Below are positions 25,274 through 35,107 of a DNA stretch of 56,863 nucleotides, in pieces. The first letter of the stretch is position 1; each line of letters opens with the position of its first letter. The stretch covers positions 1 to 56,863 of the forward strand of contig NZ_JJNZ01000069.1 of the NCBI RefSeq assembly GCF_000690055.1, in the 5' to 3' direction. Source of the stretch: Pseudoalteromonas fuliginea (lineage in GTDB: Bacteria; Pseudomonadota; Gammaproteobacteria; Enterobacterales; Alteromonadaceae). Made by a program: the position numbers and the translations under genes. The notes under the pieces were generated by a model, which was not told the origin of the DNA, searched no databases, and worked only from the letters and a program-made list of their open reading frames with translations.

Positions 25274-27463
25274 TCAGCCCGCGTAATGTTTTAACATATT
25301 TGGTACATCTAAAATAAGTGCAATACCACCATCGGAAGTAATTGTAGCACCAGCCATACCGGGTGTTCCTTGTAATAAAGCATCAAGAGGTTTTATTACA
25401 ACTTCCTCTTGCCCTATTAACGAATCTACGACAAAGCCTACTTGTTGTGTACCAATTTGGACAATAACTACATGACCATGTGCTTTACGCTGAGAGCGGT
25501 CAGCGCCTTTAACTAGCCAATGCTCAAGATAAAACAATGGAATTGCTTTTTTGCGCACAATAATTGTCAATTGACTATCAACAACATTCGTTTTAGTTAA
25601 ATCGAGGTGGAATATTTCGCTAACACCCGCAAGTGGTAATGCAAATGTTTGCTCTCCAACAACAACCATTAAGGTCGGCAAGATAGCGAGAGTTAATGGT
25701 ACTTTTATCTCTAAAGTAGTCCCAACACCTAACTCTGACTGAATACTTACTGAGCCATTAAGTTGGGTAATTTTGGTTTTAACTACATCCATACCAACGC
25801 CACGACCTGAAATATCCGAAATCTCTTCTTTTGTTGAAAAACCAGGTGCAAAAATTAAATTATATGCTTCAGTATCAGAAAGCCGGCTTGCTTGGTCGTG
25901 ATCAAGAACACCTTTACTAATCGCTATTTTTTTCAGCTTCTCAGCATCCATACCAGCACCATCATCTTTAATGGTAAGTAAAATATGATCGCCTTGCTGA
26001 GATGCTGATAACGTAACAGTACCTGTTCTTGGTTTTCCAGCAGCCTCACGAAAATCTGGCATTTCAATACCGTGATCAACAGAGTTACGCACTAAATGCA
26101 CTAAAGGGTCGGCTAATGCCTCAACCAAATTTTTATCTAAATCAGTCTCTTCACCAACTAATAATAGATTAATGTCTTTATTTAAGCTGCGTGCTAAATC
26201 ACGAACAACTCGAGGAAATCGGCCAAACACTTTTTTAATTGGTTGCATGCGGGTTTGCATAACCGCACCTTGAATATCAGCAGTAACAACATCTAAGTTA
26301 GATATAGCTTTACCCATTGCTTCGCTTTCAGAATTCGTAGCCAAGCTAACTAAGCGGTTACGAACAAGTACCAATTCACCGACCATATTCATAATTTGAT
26401 CTAAGCGTTTAGTGTCAACACGCACTGTCGTTTCAGCAGTTGGTGCAGTAGCCTTTTTTGGAGCTGCAGCAGCTGTTTTTTCAGCAGGTTTTGCAGGTAC
26501 TGGTTTTGATGCTTCAACTTTTGGTACTGGGGCTGCTTTGGGCTTAGGAACAGCTTGTTTTGCGGCTGGTTTTTCAGCAATCGCAGGAGTGCTTTCTAAA
26601 GATTTAGGTGCAGTTCCCTTACCATGAAGTTCATCTAACAGTGATTCAAATTCATCATCACTGATATCATCGTTCGATGAATCTGTATTGTTAGTCGAAG
26701 GCGATGGCTTTTGTACATCAGGTGTAACATTACTTTCTTGCGCTGCAACAGAGCCGAAACTGCCAACACCATGAAGCTCGTCTAGTAAATTATCAAACTC
26801 ATCGTCTGTAATATCACCATTCAAATCATGACTATTTGTGGGGGCTTTTACTGCCGATTCTTGGCTTGTACCATGTAATTCATCAAGTAGGTTTTCAAAC
26901 TCATCCTCTGTAATTTCATCAATTTGAGAGTCAGTTTCAGATGAAGTTGGGCCACTAAACAGCTCATCAAAAGCAAAAGGGTCCGCACCATCAGTACTGG
27001 GAGTTTGTGCTTCAGCGGCTTCTTGAGGCTGTTCTACAACAACTTCAGGAGAAGTACCTGATAACTCGTCTTCTGTGGGGGGGAGACCTAACTTATGTAA
27101 AACTTCAAGTAGTTGAGGATCCGCAGGTTCTGGTTTATCACGATTTTGAATCGTCGCAAACATTTCATTGATAGTATCAAGTGCTTGTAAGATAACATCC
27201 ATTAGCTCAGAATTAACAGAACGAACGCCCTGCCTTAACAAGTCGAATACATTTTCTGCGCCGTGACATGCGTCAACAAGCTCAGTCATAGCTAAGAATC
27301 CAGCACCGCCTTTTACGGTATGAAAGCCTCTAAATATAGCATTTAGCAACTCGGTATCTTCTGGATTGTTTTCCAGTTCAACTAACTGTTCAGATAAAAG
27401 CTCAAGGATTTCTCCTGCTTCTACAAGAAAGTCTTGTAAAATATCTTCATCGACTTCAAACAT
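25274..27463 (-). CDS. cheA: Chemotaxis histidine kinase CheA
   Basis: CheA autophosphorylates in response to receptors and passes phosphate to CheY and CheB. The 729 residues comprise a P1 Hpt domain with His48 in FHTVKGG, then a long acidic/Pro-Ala linker (~130-345). The P3 dimerisation helices follow (RLDQIMNMVGELVLVRNRL), then the P4 ATPase (LVHLVRNSVDHGIE, DDGAGMD, SGRGVGMDVV) and the P5 CheW-like domain (~590-729). The linker holds three copies of a motif ending DEF..LLDELHG (residues 183-198, 217-232, 266-281). No classical P2 domain is obvious. The linker repeats may bind ParP, which is inference. Confidence 0.97.
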   Translation of the reverse strand: MFEVDEDILQDFLVEAGEILELLSEQLVELENNPEDTELLNAIFRGFHTVKGGAGFLAMTELVDACHGAENVFDLLRQGVRSVNSELMDVILQALDTINEMFATIQNRDKPEPADPQLLEVLHKLGLPPTEDELSGTSPEVVVEQPQEAAEAQTPSTDGADPFAFDELFSGPTSSETDSQIDEITEDEFENLLDELHGTSQESAVKAPTNSHDLNGDITDDEFDNLLDELHGVGSFGSVAAQESNVTPDVQKPSPSTNNTDSSNDDISDDEFESLLDELHGKGTAPKSLESTPAIAEKPAAKQAVPKPKAAPVPKVEASKPVPAKPAEKTAAAAPKKATAPTAETTVRVDTKRLDQIMNMVGELVLVRNRLVSLATNSESEAMGKAISNLDVVTADIQGAVMQTRMQPIKKVFGRFPRVVRDLARSLNKDINLLLVGEETDLDKNLVEALADPLVHLVRNSVDHGIEMPDFREAAGKPRTGTVTLSASQQGDHILLTIKDDGAGMDAEKLKKIAISKGVLDHDQASRLSDTEAYNLIFAPGFSTKEEISDISGRGVGMDVVKTKITQLNGSVSIQSELGVGTTLEIKVPLTLAILPTLMVVVGEQTFALPLAGVSEIFHLDLTKTNVVDSQLTIIVRKKAIPLFYLEHWLVKGADRSQRKAHGHVVIVQIGTQQVGFVVDSLIGQEEVVIKPLDALLQGTPGMAGATITSDGGIALILDVPNMLKHYAG

Positions 27464-27478
27464 GCAGTTACTCTCCTC

Positions 27479-28246
27479 TTAGAAGCCCAAACTTGATAAA
27501 AGATCATCGACTTCATCTTGATCAGACACAACATCATTACGTGATTCTTTATCAATAATAGGCCCTTCAGGACCTGCTAATGTTTCTGGGTCAACTGGGT
27601 CATCTATTTTTTGTGGTTTTAGGGCGACTGCTTTACTGATATCTTGTTCAGAAAAAGCAGTTAAAAGATGAAGTAAGCTTTCTTCAACTTCCCTAACAAG
27701 TTCTATAATTCGGCGAATTACTTGACCTGTCAAATCTTGATAATCTTGGGCCATTAATATGTTAGTCATGAAGCTTTGTAACTCATCAGTTTTATGATGA
27801 GAACTGCTCATGAATTTATCAATGCTGTGGCACAGTACTTTAAATTCACCGAGTTCAATTTCACGACTCATTAGACGGTCCCATGTCGGTTTGATATGGG
27901 ATATTTCATCCGCTAACTGTTGTGCTATCGGTAAACTCGCCTCAACCGCATCCATGGTTTTATTTGCAGCATTTTCTGTCATCTCAATGACATAATTAAG
28001 CCGTTTTTTAGCATCAGGTATAGCGTCGTTAGTGAGATCTGTTAGGCGCGTGTCTAGCTCAAAGCCTTTTAAAGCTTCATGTAGTTGACGCGTCAACTTT
28101 CCCACTTCGTCAAATATTTCTGACTGCTCTTTAGATGCAGTATCTAAAATTAGTTGATCAGCTTTATCATGTTCGCCATTTTCTAAAAAAGTGACGAGCT
28201 GACGAGCTTGTTCTAACGTTATCCGAGGCGCAGCAGGTGCTGGCAT
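27479..28246 (-). CDS. cheZ: CheY-P phosphatase CheZ
   Basis: CheZ speeds dephosphorylation of CheY-P to end a signal. The 255 residues form long helices. The active-site segment MAQDYQDLTGQVIRRI (~165-180) is conserved. The C-terminal peptide DEVDDLLSSLGF is the CheY-binding tail found in proteobacterial CheZ. It lies between cheY and cheA, the usual order in polar flagellates. Confidence 0.96.
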   Translation of the reverse strand: MPAPAAPRITLEQARQLVTFLENGEHDKADQLILDTASKEQSEIFDEVGKLTRQLHEALKGFELDTRLTDLTNDAIPDAKKRLNYVIEMTENAANKTMDAVEASLPIAQQLADEISHIKPTWDRLMSREIELGEFKVLCHSIDKFMSSSHHKTDELQSFMTNILMAQDYQDLTGQVIRRIIELVREVEESLLHLLTAFSEQDISKAVALKPQKIDDPVDPETLAGPEGPIIDKESRNDVVSDQDEVDDLLSSLGF

Positions 28247-28263
28247 AAGCCTTTCCCCTATTA

Positions 28264-28647
28264 TTAACCTAAGCGTTCGAACACTTTTTCTAATTTAGTT
28301 TTTAATGTGCCAGCTGTAAATGGTTTTACAATATAGCCATTAACACCAGCTTGAGCCGCTGCTATTATTTGTTCTTTTTTAGCTTCAGCTGTCACCATTA
28401 AAACAGGAAGGTGTTTTAATTTATCGTCAGCCCTTATCGCTCTCAAAAGATCAATACCTTGCATTCCTGGCATGTTCCAATCTGTTACCACAAAATCAAA
28501 AACTTGATTTTGTAACATGGGTAAGGCTGTAGAGCCGTCATCCGCTTCTTGGACGTTGGTAAAGCCTAAGTCGCGCAATAGATTTTTAATAATACGTCTC
28601 ATTGTCGAAAAATCATCAACAACAAGAATTTTCATGTTTTTATCCAA
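28264..28647 (-). CDS. cheY: Chemotaxis response regulator CheY
   Basis: This single-domain regulator binds FliM when phosphorylated and switches motor rotation. The 127 residues include the acidic pair DD at 11-12, phospho-acceptor Asp56 in TDWNMPG, the Thr of MVTAEA and the Lys of YIVKPF. The start is read as TTG at 28647, since GGAGG lies about five bases before it. The ATG four codons later is too far from that site. E. coli CheY aligns with the TTG-initiated form. Confidence 0.96.
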   Translation of the reverse strand: MDKNMKILVVDDFSTMRRIIKNLLRDLGFTNVQEADDGSTALPMLQNQVFDFVVTDWNMPGMQGIDLLRAIRADDKLKHLPVLMVTAEAKKEQIIAAAQAGVNGYIVKPFTAGTLKTKLEKVFERLG

Positions 28648-28687
28648 AACATCCTCCAGTGAGGTCTTAACCTGTATTTACTTACTA

Positions 28688-29422
28688 CTAGTTTATCCAG
28701 TCATTGATTTTTGCTTTTAGCTTAATCATCGCCTGACCATGTATCTGACTTACACGCGATTCACTTACATCGAGTATATGTCCAATTTCTTTTAAATTCA
28801 TTTCATCGTTATAGTACAAAGAAAGTACCATTGCGTCTCGCTCTGGTAATGACTTGATAGCATTTAATAATGATTCATTAAATCGTTCATTTTTAACGTT
28901 ATTAAACGGTTTGTCTAGCGTTAAATCTTGGCCCGCCGTGGTAATAACATCTTCATCGACCCCGAGGTCTTCGATGCCTAACACTTTACTTGTGTTTACA
29001 TCGTTTAAAATATGATGGTACTCATTTAACGAAATTTCAAGTTTTTCAGCAACTTCTATATCGGTTGGTTCACGATTTAAGCTACTTTCTAATCCAGCAA
29101 TCGTCTCGGCTACAAGACGGCTTTTTCTATGAACCGACCGAGGAGCCCAGTCACCACGGCGCATTTCATCAAGCATGGCACCGCGAATTCGTATTCCCGC
29201 GAACGTTTCAAAACTTGCGCCTTTGGTTGCATCAAAGTTTTTTGATGCTTCAATTAGGCCTATCATACCCGACTGAATTAGGTCATCGAGTTGGACACTT
29301 GGAGGCAAACGAGCAATTAAATGACATGCCACTTTTTTGACTAGCGATGCATGTTTTTCAACAATCACATTTAAATTTTGTGTTGATTGATATCCCATAG
29401 CTCTATTTACCAATGTTGTCAT
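28688..29422 (-). CDS. fliA: Flagellar sigma factor FliA (sigma-28)
   Basis: FliA directs RNA polymerase to late flagellar and chemotaxis promoters. The 244 residues (E. coli 239) have region 2 (DDLIQSGMIGLIEASKNFDATKG ... FETFAGIRIRGAMLDEMR) and region 4 (LPERDAMVLSLYYNDEMNLKEIGHILDVSESRVSQIHGQA). It starts two bases after flhG. A matching near-consensus FliA promoter occurs at 52508-52534 before fliS. No anti-sigma factor FlgM gene is in this window. Confidence 0.97.
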   Translation of the reverse strand: MTTLVNRAMGYQSTQNLNVIVEKHASLVKKVACHLIARLPPSVQLDDLIQSGMIGLIEASKNFDATKGASFETFAGIRIRGAMLDEMRRGDWAPRSVHRKSRLVAETIAGLESSLNREPTDIEVAEKLEISLNEYHHILNDVNTSKVLGIEDLGVDEDVITTAGQDLTLDKPFNNVKNERFNESLLNAIKSLPERDAMVLSLYYNDEMNLKEIGHILDVSESRVSQIHGQAMIKLKAKINDWIN

Positions 29423-29424
29423 AA

Positions 29425-30285
29425 TTAGCCGTTAACTAGCTTCTCTATAAAAAACTCTAAATGTCCTGAAGGTTGGTTAGGTATAGGCCATTTCACTGCT
29501 CTTGTCGCCAGTGCTTTAAAGGCAACTGAAGCAGGAGAACTAGGAAAAAGTTCTACAATCACTTTTTGACGGCGAGTTGCCTTACGCATATTTTCGTCAT
29601 AGGGGATTGTTGCAACCAACTCCATTGACACATCTAAAAATCGGTCCGTTACTTTTGAAAGTTTTGCAAATAACTCATGACCTTCACGCATACTACGAAC
29701 CATATTAGCTACAATTTTGAATTTATACACCCCATGCTCACGACTTAACACTTTAATAAGTGCATAAGCATCTGTGATTGAAGTCGGTTCGTCGCACACT
29801 ACAACCATTACATCTTGAGCAGCACGAGAAAAACTCAGTACCATATCTGAAATACCCGCAGCGGTATCTACAATTAAGATATCAAATTCGGTATTTAATT
29901 CGCTAAAAGCGCGTATAAGGCCTGCATGTTCAGACGGTGATAATTCCACCATACTCTGAGAACCAGAGGTCGCTGGTACAATTTTAATTCCTGCAGGACC
30001 TTCAACTAAAATCTCATCGAGTTCACACTCACCAGAAAGTACATGTGATAAATTACGTTCAACCCGTAATCCGAGCATCACATCACAGTTCGCTAGACCT
30101 AAGTCGGCATCAAGTACTAAAACTCGATTACCTTGCTGGCCTAATGCTATTGCCGTGTTAAGTGAAACATTTGTTTTACCTACACCACCCTTGCCACCAG
30201 TAACAGCGATAACTTTTACGCCGTTGTTATTGTTTTGACTCATTTTGCGCAGGCCGCTTGCTTGATCTAATACTGTGTTAATCAT
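29425..30285 (-). CDS. flhG: Flagellar number regulator FlhG (FleN), MinD-like ATPase
   Basis: FlhG limits the number of polar flagella, acting with FlhF and restraining FlrA/FleQ. The 286 residues have the deviant Walker A GKGGVGKT (~31-38), VLVLDADLGLANCDVMLGL and the Walker B region FDILIVDTAAGISDMVLSF. The N-terminus (DQASGLRKM) is the conserved FlhF-activating DQAxxLR segment. It overlaps flhF by eight bases. Confidence 0.96.
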   Translation of the reverse strand: MINTVLDQASGLRKMSQNNNNGVKVIAVTGGKGGVGKTNVSLNTAIALGQQGNRVLVLDADLGLANCDVMLGLRVERNLSHVLSGECELDEILVEGPAGIKIVPATSGSQSMVELSPSEHAGLIRAFSELNTEFDILIVDTAAGISDMVLSFSRAAQDVMVVVCDEPTSITDAYALIKVLSREHGVYKFKIVANMVRSMREGHELFAKLSKVTDRFLDVSMELVATIPYDENMRKATRRQKVIVELFPSSPASVAFKALATRAVKWPIPNQPSGHLEFFIEKLVNG

Positions 30286-31762
30286 ACATCCCTACTGTGC
30301 TCGACGCCACTGCTTGGTGTCGTGAATGTTGTGCTTTTATTCTTTTCAAATACAATTGCTCAGCTTTTTTTACTAGTTTTTCTGCATTTGCAACACGAAT
30401 GTCTTCTGGAACTCGTTGACCATTAGTAAGATACCCTATTGGAAGGCGATTTTGAATCGCAATACTAATAATCTCACCTAAACTTAAAGATTCATCCAAC
30501 TTGGTGAAAATACAACCACTTAACTGCACTTTTTTGAAGTGTCGTACTGTTTCTTGCAAGACATTTATTTGCGCTGTTGCACTTAATACTAAATAACTAC
30601 GAATATCAACACGTTGATTGCGCATAAGCGTATTCAATTGCTCTGTTAAACGTAAGTCTCGTTGACTCATACCTGCTGTATCAATTAATACTAGACGTTT
30701 ATTTCGTAAATGGTATAAAACTTCAGCTAATTCATTAGCATCTTTAACCTGCTTTACTCCACAACCGATAATTCGACCGTATGTTGCAAGTTGCTCATAA
30801 GCACCAATTCTGTATGTATCGGTGGTTATTAGCGCCACTTTATCTGCACCGTATTTCTGTGCGCCTAAAGCAGCTAACTTTGCAACTGTTGTCGTTTTCC
30901 CCACACCAGTTGGGCCTACCAATGCGTAAACACCACCTTGACGTAGTATTTCATTATTCGTAGTTTGCATCTGGTCTTCGACCATTGTTAACAAAGCCTT
31001 CCAACCTTGTTGGCGAGATACGTCATCAGGTACAAAACACGCCATTTGTTCTGCAACTTCTTTATCGATTCCCATACCAACTAAACGGTCAATCATACAA
31101 GCACGTGTGGGGTCACGGCGTGCCATATCTTGTTGCATTAAACCTGATACTTGGTGCTCTAGCAATTGACGAATAGCGTTCATTTCTTCACGCATTGACG
31201 TCATTTCTTCACTTTCATTATTTTTAACGTGCGCTTGAGGTGTTACAGGGCTATCTAGATCATCAAAATCACGATCTAGGTCATCAAAACCTAAACTATC
31301 GGCTTGGGTCTGTGGACGTGTTGGTGCAATATCTTCGCGAGCAAACATATTCGCTGAGCGAGGTTTGACAACGGGCTCTTGATAATTATCGGTCGTTTCA
31401 ATACCCGATTGAGAAAACATTGATGCTAATTCAGGTGAACGTGGGCGAGGAGATTGACGCTCTAGTAAAGCTTCTAAACTATCTGCAACCCTAGCTTGGG
31501 GAGCCGCTTTAGGGCGTTGTGGCTCTGGCTTTACAAAATTATGTATACTGTGTGATTGTGCTGAGTCATCCGCACGCGCTAAAGTATTTTGCGGCTGTGC
31601 AACTGATTTAGGGGCCGCTTTTTCATAATCAACTGCGGCTACAATCTCAACGCCATTAGCCAGCTTTTTGTTAGACATAATAACCGCATCAACACCAAGT
31701 TCATCTTTCACTTCTTTAAGTGCTGTACGCATATCTTTAGCAAAAAAACGTTTAATTTTCAT
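30278..31762 (-). CDS. flhF: Flagellar polar-placement GTPase FlhF
   Basis: This SRP-type GTPase recruits the first flagellar parts to the cell pole. The 494 residues have a basic N-terminal B domain (MKIKRFFAKDMRTALKEVKDELGVDAVIMSNKK), then a long variable linker (~55-185). The N and G domains follow, with P-loop GPTGVGKT (~283-290), TTDTYRIGAYEQL, LIDTAGMSQRD and TKLDESLSLG. Together with flhG it indicates a polar flagellum. Confidence 0.97.
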   Translation of the reverse strand: MKIKRFFAKDMRTALKEVKDELGVDAVIMSNKKLANGVEIVAAVDYEKAAPKSVAQPQNTLARADDSAQSHSIHNFVKPEPQRPKAAPQARVADSLEALLERQSPRPRSPELASMFSQSGIETTDNYQEPVVKPRSANMFAREDIAPTRPQTQADSLGFDDLDRDFDDLDSPVTPQAHVKNNESEEMTSMREEMNAIRQLLEHQVSGLMQQDMARRDPTRACMIDRLVGMGIDKEVAEQMACFVPDDVSRQQGWKALLTMVEDQMQTTNNEILRQGGVYALVGPTGVGKTTTVAKLAALGAQKYGADKVALITTDTYRIGAYEQLATYGRIIGCGVKQVKDANELAEVLYHLRNKRLVLIDTAGMSQRDLRLTEQLNTLMRNQRVDIRSYLVLSATAQINVLQETVRHFKKVQLSGCIFTKLDESLSLGEIISIAIQNRLPIGYLTNGQRVPEDIRVANAEKLVKKAEQLYLKRIKAQHSRHQAVASSTVGMYD

Positions 31763-31782
31763 TATTCAACCCCTTTAAAATC

Positions 31783-33894
31783 TTATTGTTGGCCTACAGA
31801 GCTGACAATTTTTATCTGTCTTTCGTCTGGCACCTCTTGATAAGACATCACCCTTAATCCTGGGATGGTGTACTTAACAAAACGAGATAACACAGTACGT
31901 AACATTCCTGACGTTAACAGTATTGAAGGTTCACCGGCCATTTCTTGATTTTGATGCGCTTCATTCAATGACACTTGAAGTCGCTCTGCAAGTCCTGGCT
32001 CTATACCGGCACCTTCATCGCCTGCATTTTGTAATGACTGATGCAACATCTGTTCCAACTCAGGCGCCAAGGTTATGACAGGTATTTCAGATGACATTCC
32101 AACCGCATCTTGAACAATTAATCTACGCAGAGAAATACGCACTGCAGCCGTTAATACATCAGGGTCTTGGCTACGAGGACCATACTCAACAAGGGTTTGT
32201 ACAATTGATCGCATATCGCGAATAGCCACCCCTTCGTTCAATAAGTTCTGTAGTACTTTTACAATAGCGGTTAATGGCAATACATCAGGGACAAGTCCTT
32301 CAACCAAACGAGGATGACTCTTTCCAAGCATATCAAGTAAGTTTTGAACTTCTTCATGCCCTAGTAACAACGCTGCGCTGTTAGTTAACAACTGACTAAT
32401 ATGAGTTGCAACCACTGTGGCAGAATCAACAACGGTATAGCCTAAAGATTGAGCTTCGTCTTTTTGATCCGGTTTAATCCAAACCGCGTCTAATCCAAAT
32501 GCAGGATCTTTAGTTTCAATTCCTTTTATTGGACCAAATACTTGCCCTGGGTTAATAGCCAGCTCATCACCATGCTTAAGCTCCCCCTCACCAGTAGATA
32601 CTCCCATTAGCGTTATTCTGTAAGCATTAGGGTCTAGCTCTAAATTATCGCGAATATGAACAGGAGGAACTAAAAATCCAAGCTCTTGAGAAAGCTTTTT
32701 ACGCACTCCTTTAATCCGGTTGAGCAGTTCACCACCTTGTGATTGATCAACCAGCGGGATTAATCTATACCCTACTTCTAATCCTATTACATCAACTTGT
32801 TGAACATCATCCCAACCAAGCTCTTTTTGCTCTTGTTTATTAGCAACACCTGTCGCCGTGCTTCCACCATTTGCAGCCTCTTCAGCTTCGGCTGCAGCAG
32901 CTTTGATTTTACTTTGCTGCGTGTAATAGGCTAAGTAACCAAGTAGTGCGCCTAAACTCAAAAAAGCAAAATGCGGCATACCAGGGACTAACCCCATGAT
33001 GATCAAAATACCTGAAGCAATAAAGAGTGACTTTTCGTTACCAAGTTGTTTCTTGAATTGGTCACCCATATTAAGCGACTCATTTTGACGTGTTACTACA
33101 ATTGCCGTGCCAATTGAGAGCAATAATGATGGAAGCTGAGCAACCAGACCGTCACCAATGGTTAGAAGTGTATATACTTCCATTGCATGGCTAAAACTTA
33201 AATTATGCTGGATCATCCCAACAAATAAGCCACCTACAATATTAATAATTAAAATAACGATACCGGCTATTGCATCGCCTTTTACAAACTTACTCGCACC
33301 ATCCATTGAACCGTAAAAATCGGCTTCGCGAGTTACTTCCTCGCGACGGTCACGCGCTTGCTCAGCACTAATAAAGCCCGCATTTAAATCGGCATCTATT
33401 GCCATTTGTTTACCTGGCATTGCATCAAGGGTGAAACGTGCAGATACCTCAGAAATACGTCCAGCACCCTTTGTTATTACTACAAAGTTGATAATGATAA
33501 GAATTAAAAATACAACTAAACCAACTGCATAGTTACCACCAATTACAACTGAGCCAAATGCTTCAATGACCTTACCTGCAGCATCACCACCGTTGTGACC
33601 CTCAAGTAACACAACTCGAGTACTTGCAACGTTGAGCGCTAAGCGCATAATCGTAGCGATAAGTAATACAGCGGGGAACATACCAAATTCAACTGGTTTC
33701 ATCGTGTAAACAGTCACGAGTAATACAACTAATGCGAGCGCAATATTAAACGAAAAAAGGATGTCGAGTAAAAATGGCGGTAATGGTAAAATCACCATTC
33801 CCAGTGCAGCAAGCACAAGCAAAGGAGTCCCTACTCCTTTGGCATATTCTTTTTTGTCTCTGTTAAGTTGTTGTAATACCGCTTTAAAACTCAT
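31783..33894 (-). CDS. flhA: Flagellar export gate protein FlhA
   Basis: FlhA is the major export gate component of the flagellar type III secretion apparatus. The 703 residues have eight N-terminal membrane helices and a large cytoplasmic domain (~345-703) that docks chaperone-substrate complexes. The family signature lies in RFTLDAMPGKQMAIDADLNAGFI with ARDRREEVTREADFYGSMDGASKFVKGDA. A sigma-54 promoter lies upstream at 33932-33949, so flhA probably begins a transcript through flhFG, fliA and the che genes. Confidence 0.97.
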   Translation of the reverse strand: MSFKAVLQQLNRDKKEYAKGVGTPLLVLAALGMVILPLPPFLLDILFSFNIALALVVLLVTVYTMKPVEFGMFPAVLLIATIMRLALNVASTRVVLLEGHNGGDAAGKVIEAFGSVVIGGNYAVGLVVFLILIIINFVVITKGAGRISEVSARFTLDAMPGKQMAIDADLNAGFISAEQARDRREEVTREADFYGSMDGASKFVKGDAIAGIVILIINIVGGLFVGMIQHNLSFSHAMEVYTLLTIGDGLVAQLPSLLLSIGTAIVVTRQNESLNMGDQFKKQLGNEKSLFIASGILIIMGLVPGMPHFAFLSLGALLGYLAYYTQQSKIKAAAAEAEEAANGGSTATGVANKQEQKELGWDDVQQVDVIGLEVGYRLIPLVDQSQGGELLNRIKGVRKKLSQELGFLVPPVHIRDNLELDPNAYRITLMGVSTGEGELKHGDELAINPGQVFGPIKGIETKDPAFGLDAVWIKPDQKDEAQSLGYTVVDSATVVATHISQLLTNSAALLLGHEEVQNLLDMLGKSHPRLVEGLVPDVLPLTAIVKVLQNLLNEGVAIRDMRSIVQTLVEYGPRSQDPDVLTAAVRISLRRLIVQDAVGMSSEIPVITLAPELEQMLHQSLQNAGDEGAGIEPGLAERLQVSLNEAHQNQEMAGEPSILLTSGMLRTVLSRFVKYTIPGLRVMSYQEVPDERQIKIVSSVGQQ

Positions 33895-33931
33895 AATTCT
33901 ACAATTTCAAAAAATTGACACTATATAGAAT

Positions 33932-33949
33932 TAGCAATAACTATTCCAA
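33932..33949 (-). promoter_or_regulatory. Sigma-54 promoter upstream of flhA
   Basis: On the minus strand this reads TTGGAATAGTTATTGCTA. The -24 GG and -12 GC are exactly ten bases apart, and the TTGC block is perfect. It lies about 40 bases before the flhA ATG, in the short gap after flhB. Confidence 0.75.
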
Positions 33950-33967
33950 GTTAGTAAATTTGCGATA

Positions 33968-35098
33968 TTAATACTTGTAGGCGTCAGGGATGGGGAGTTT
34001 ATTACTAAGCTTTGTAGGGCGTTTTCCTCGTCCCTTGTTAAAACGTTTTAGCTGAAATACATACGCTAGCACTTGTGCAACAGCCGTAAATAACTGATCA
34101 GGTATTTGATCGCCAACTTCAGCCGTATGATAAAGTGCTCTAGTTAGCATGGGGGACTCTACAATGGGGACTTCATTACCAATTGCTACTTTACGAATTT
34201 GCATTGCCATCTCGTCAATACCTTTGGCTAGTACAATAGGCGCTCCTGCACGCTCCGTATCGTACTTTAAAGCGACTGAGTAATGAGTTGGGTTAGTAAC
34301 AATAACATCTGCATCAGGCACATCTTGCATCATGCGTTTTTGCGACATTTGCCTTTGTGTTTGCCTAATACGTGCTTTTATTTGTGGGTCACCTTCCGAG
34401 TTTTTATACTCATCTTTAACCTCTTGCATTGTCATTTTAAGTTGCTTGTTATGGTTATAACTTTGAAATGGCGCATCAATTGCTGCAATAATAATTAAAG
34501 TGCATGAAAGCCCTAAAAACATCCACGCTAAAATCTCTAAGGCATGAATAATATTACTCGGTGCACTTTCTAAGCTTAAGTGCAGTATTTCATCAAAAAA
34601 AGTATCAATTAAAAACACTGCAAAACTTGCAACTAAACCAAATTTTAAAAGTGACTTTATAAGCTCAACAGCCGCTTGCGGGCCAAACATTCGCTTAAAG
34701 CCCTTCATTGGTGACATTTTGCTTGCTTTAGGCGCGGCAGCTTCCCAGCTAAAATTAAAACCACCTAACAATGTATTACCAATAAATGCGGCTAAAACAA
34801 TAATTAATACAAACATGGCCATCGGGAACATTAAAGCGTCAGCAACTTCTCCCCAAACGGCAAACATTTTAGTTGTATCAAATGCTTCGTTACGGTTTAA
34901 GCTAAGTGTACGGCCCATCACATTATATAAACCTTTGCCAATTTCTGGTCCATACATCAAAAGAGATATAGCCGAAAAAATAAGCACAAACATGGTACCT
35001 AACTCTTTTGAGCGCGCTATTTGACCTTTCTTTTTAGATTCGTCAAGTTTTTTGGATGTGGGTTCTTCTGTTTTTTCCTGCCCTGAGTCTTCAGACAT
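33968..35098 (-). CDS. flhB: Flagellar export switch protein FlhB
   Basis: FlhB switches export from hook to filament substrates after self-cleavage. The 376 residues have four membrane helices followed by a cytoplasmic domain. The cleavage motif Asn269-Pro-Thr-His272 (IVTNPTHYSVAL) is intact. Downstream, the domain reads ESPMLTRALYHTAEVGDQIP and then a basic tail. A separate NPTH-less homologue of this last domain is encoded at 19516-19824. Confidence 0.97.
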   Translation of the reverse strand: MSEDSGQEKTEEPTSKKLDESKKKGQIARSKELGTMFVLIFSAISLLMYGPEIGKGLYNVMGRTLSLNRNEAFDTTKMFAVWGEVADALMFPMAMFVLIIVLAAFIGNTLLGGFNFSWEAAAPKASKMSPMKGFKRMFGPQAAVELIKSLLKFGLVASFAVFLIDTFFDEILHLSLESAPSNIIHALEILAWMFLGLSCTLIIIAAIDAPFQSYNHNKQLKMTMQEVKDEYKNSEGDPQIKARIRQTQRQMSQKRMMQDVPDADVIVTNPTHYSVALKYDTERAGAPIVLAKGIDEMAMQIRKVAIGNEVPIVESPMLTRALYHTAEVGDQIPDQLFTAVAQVLAYVFQLKRFNKGRGKRPTKLSNKLPIPDAYKY

Positions 35099-35107
35099 GA
35101 CTTTCTC

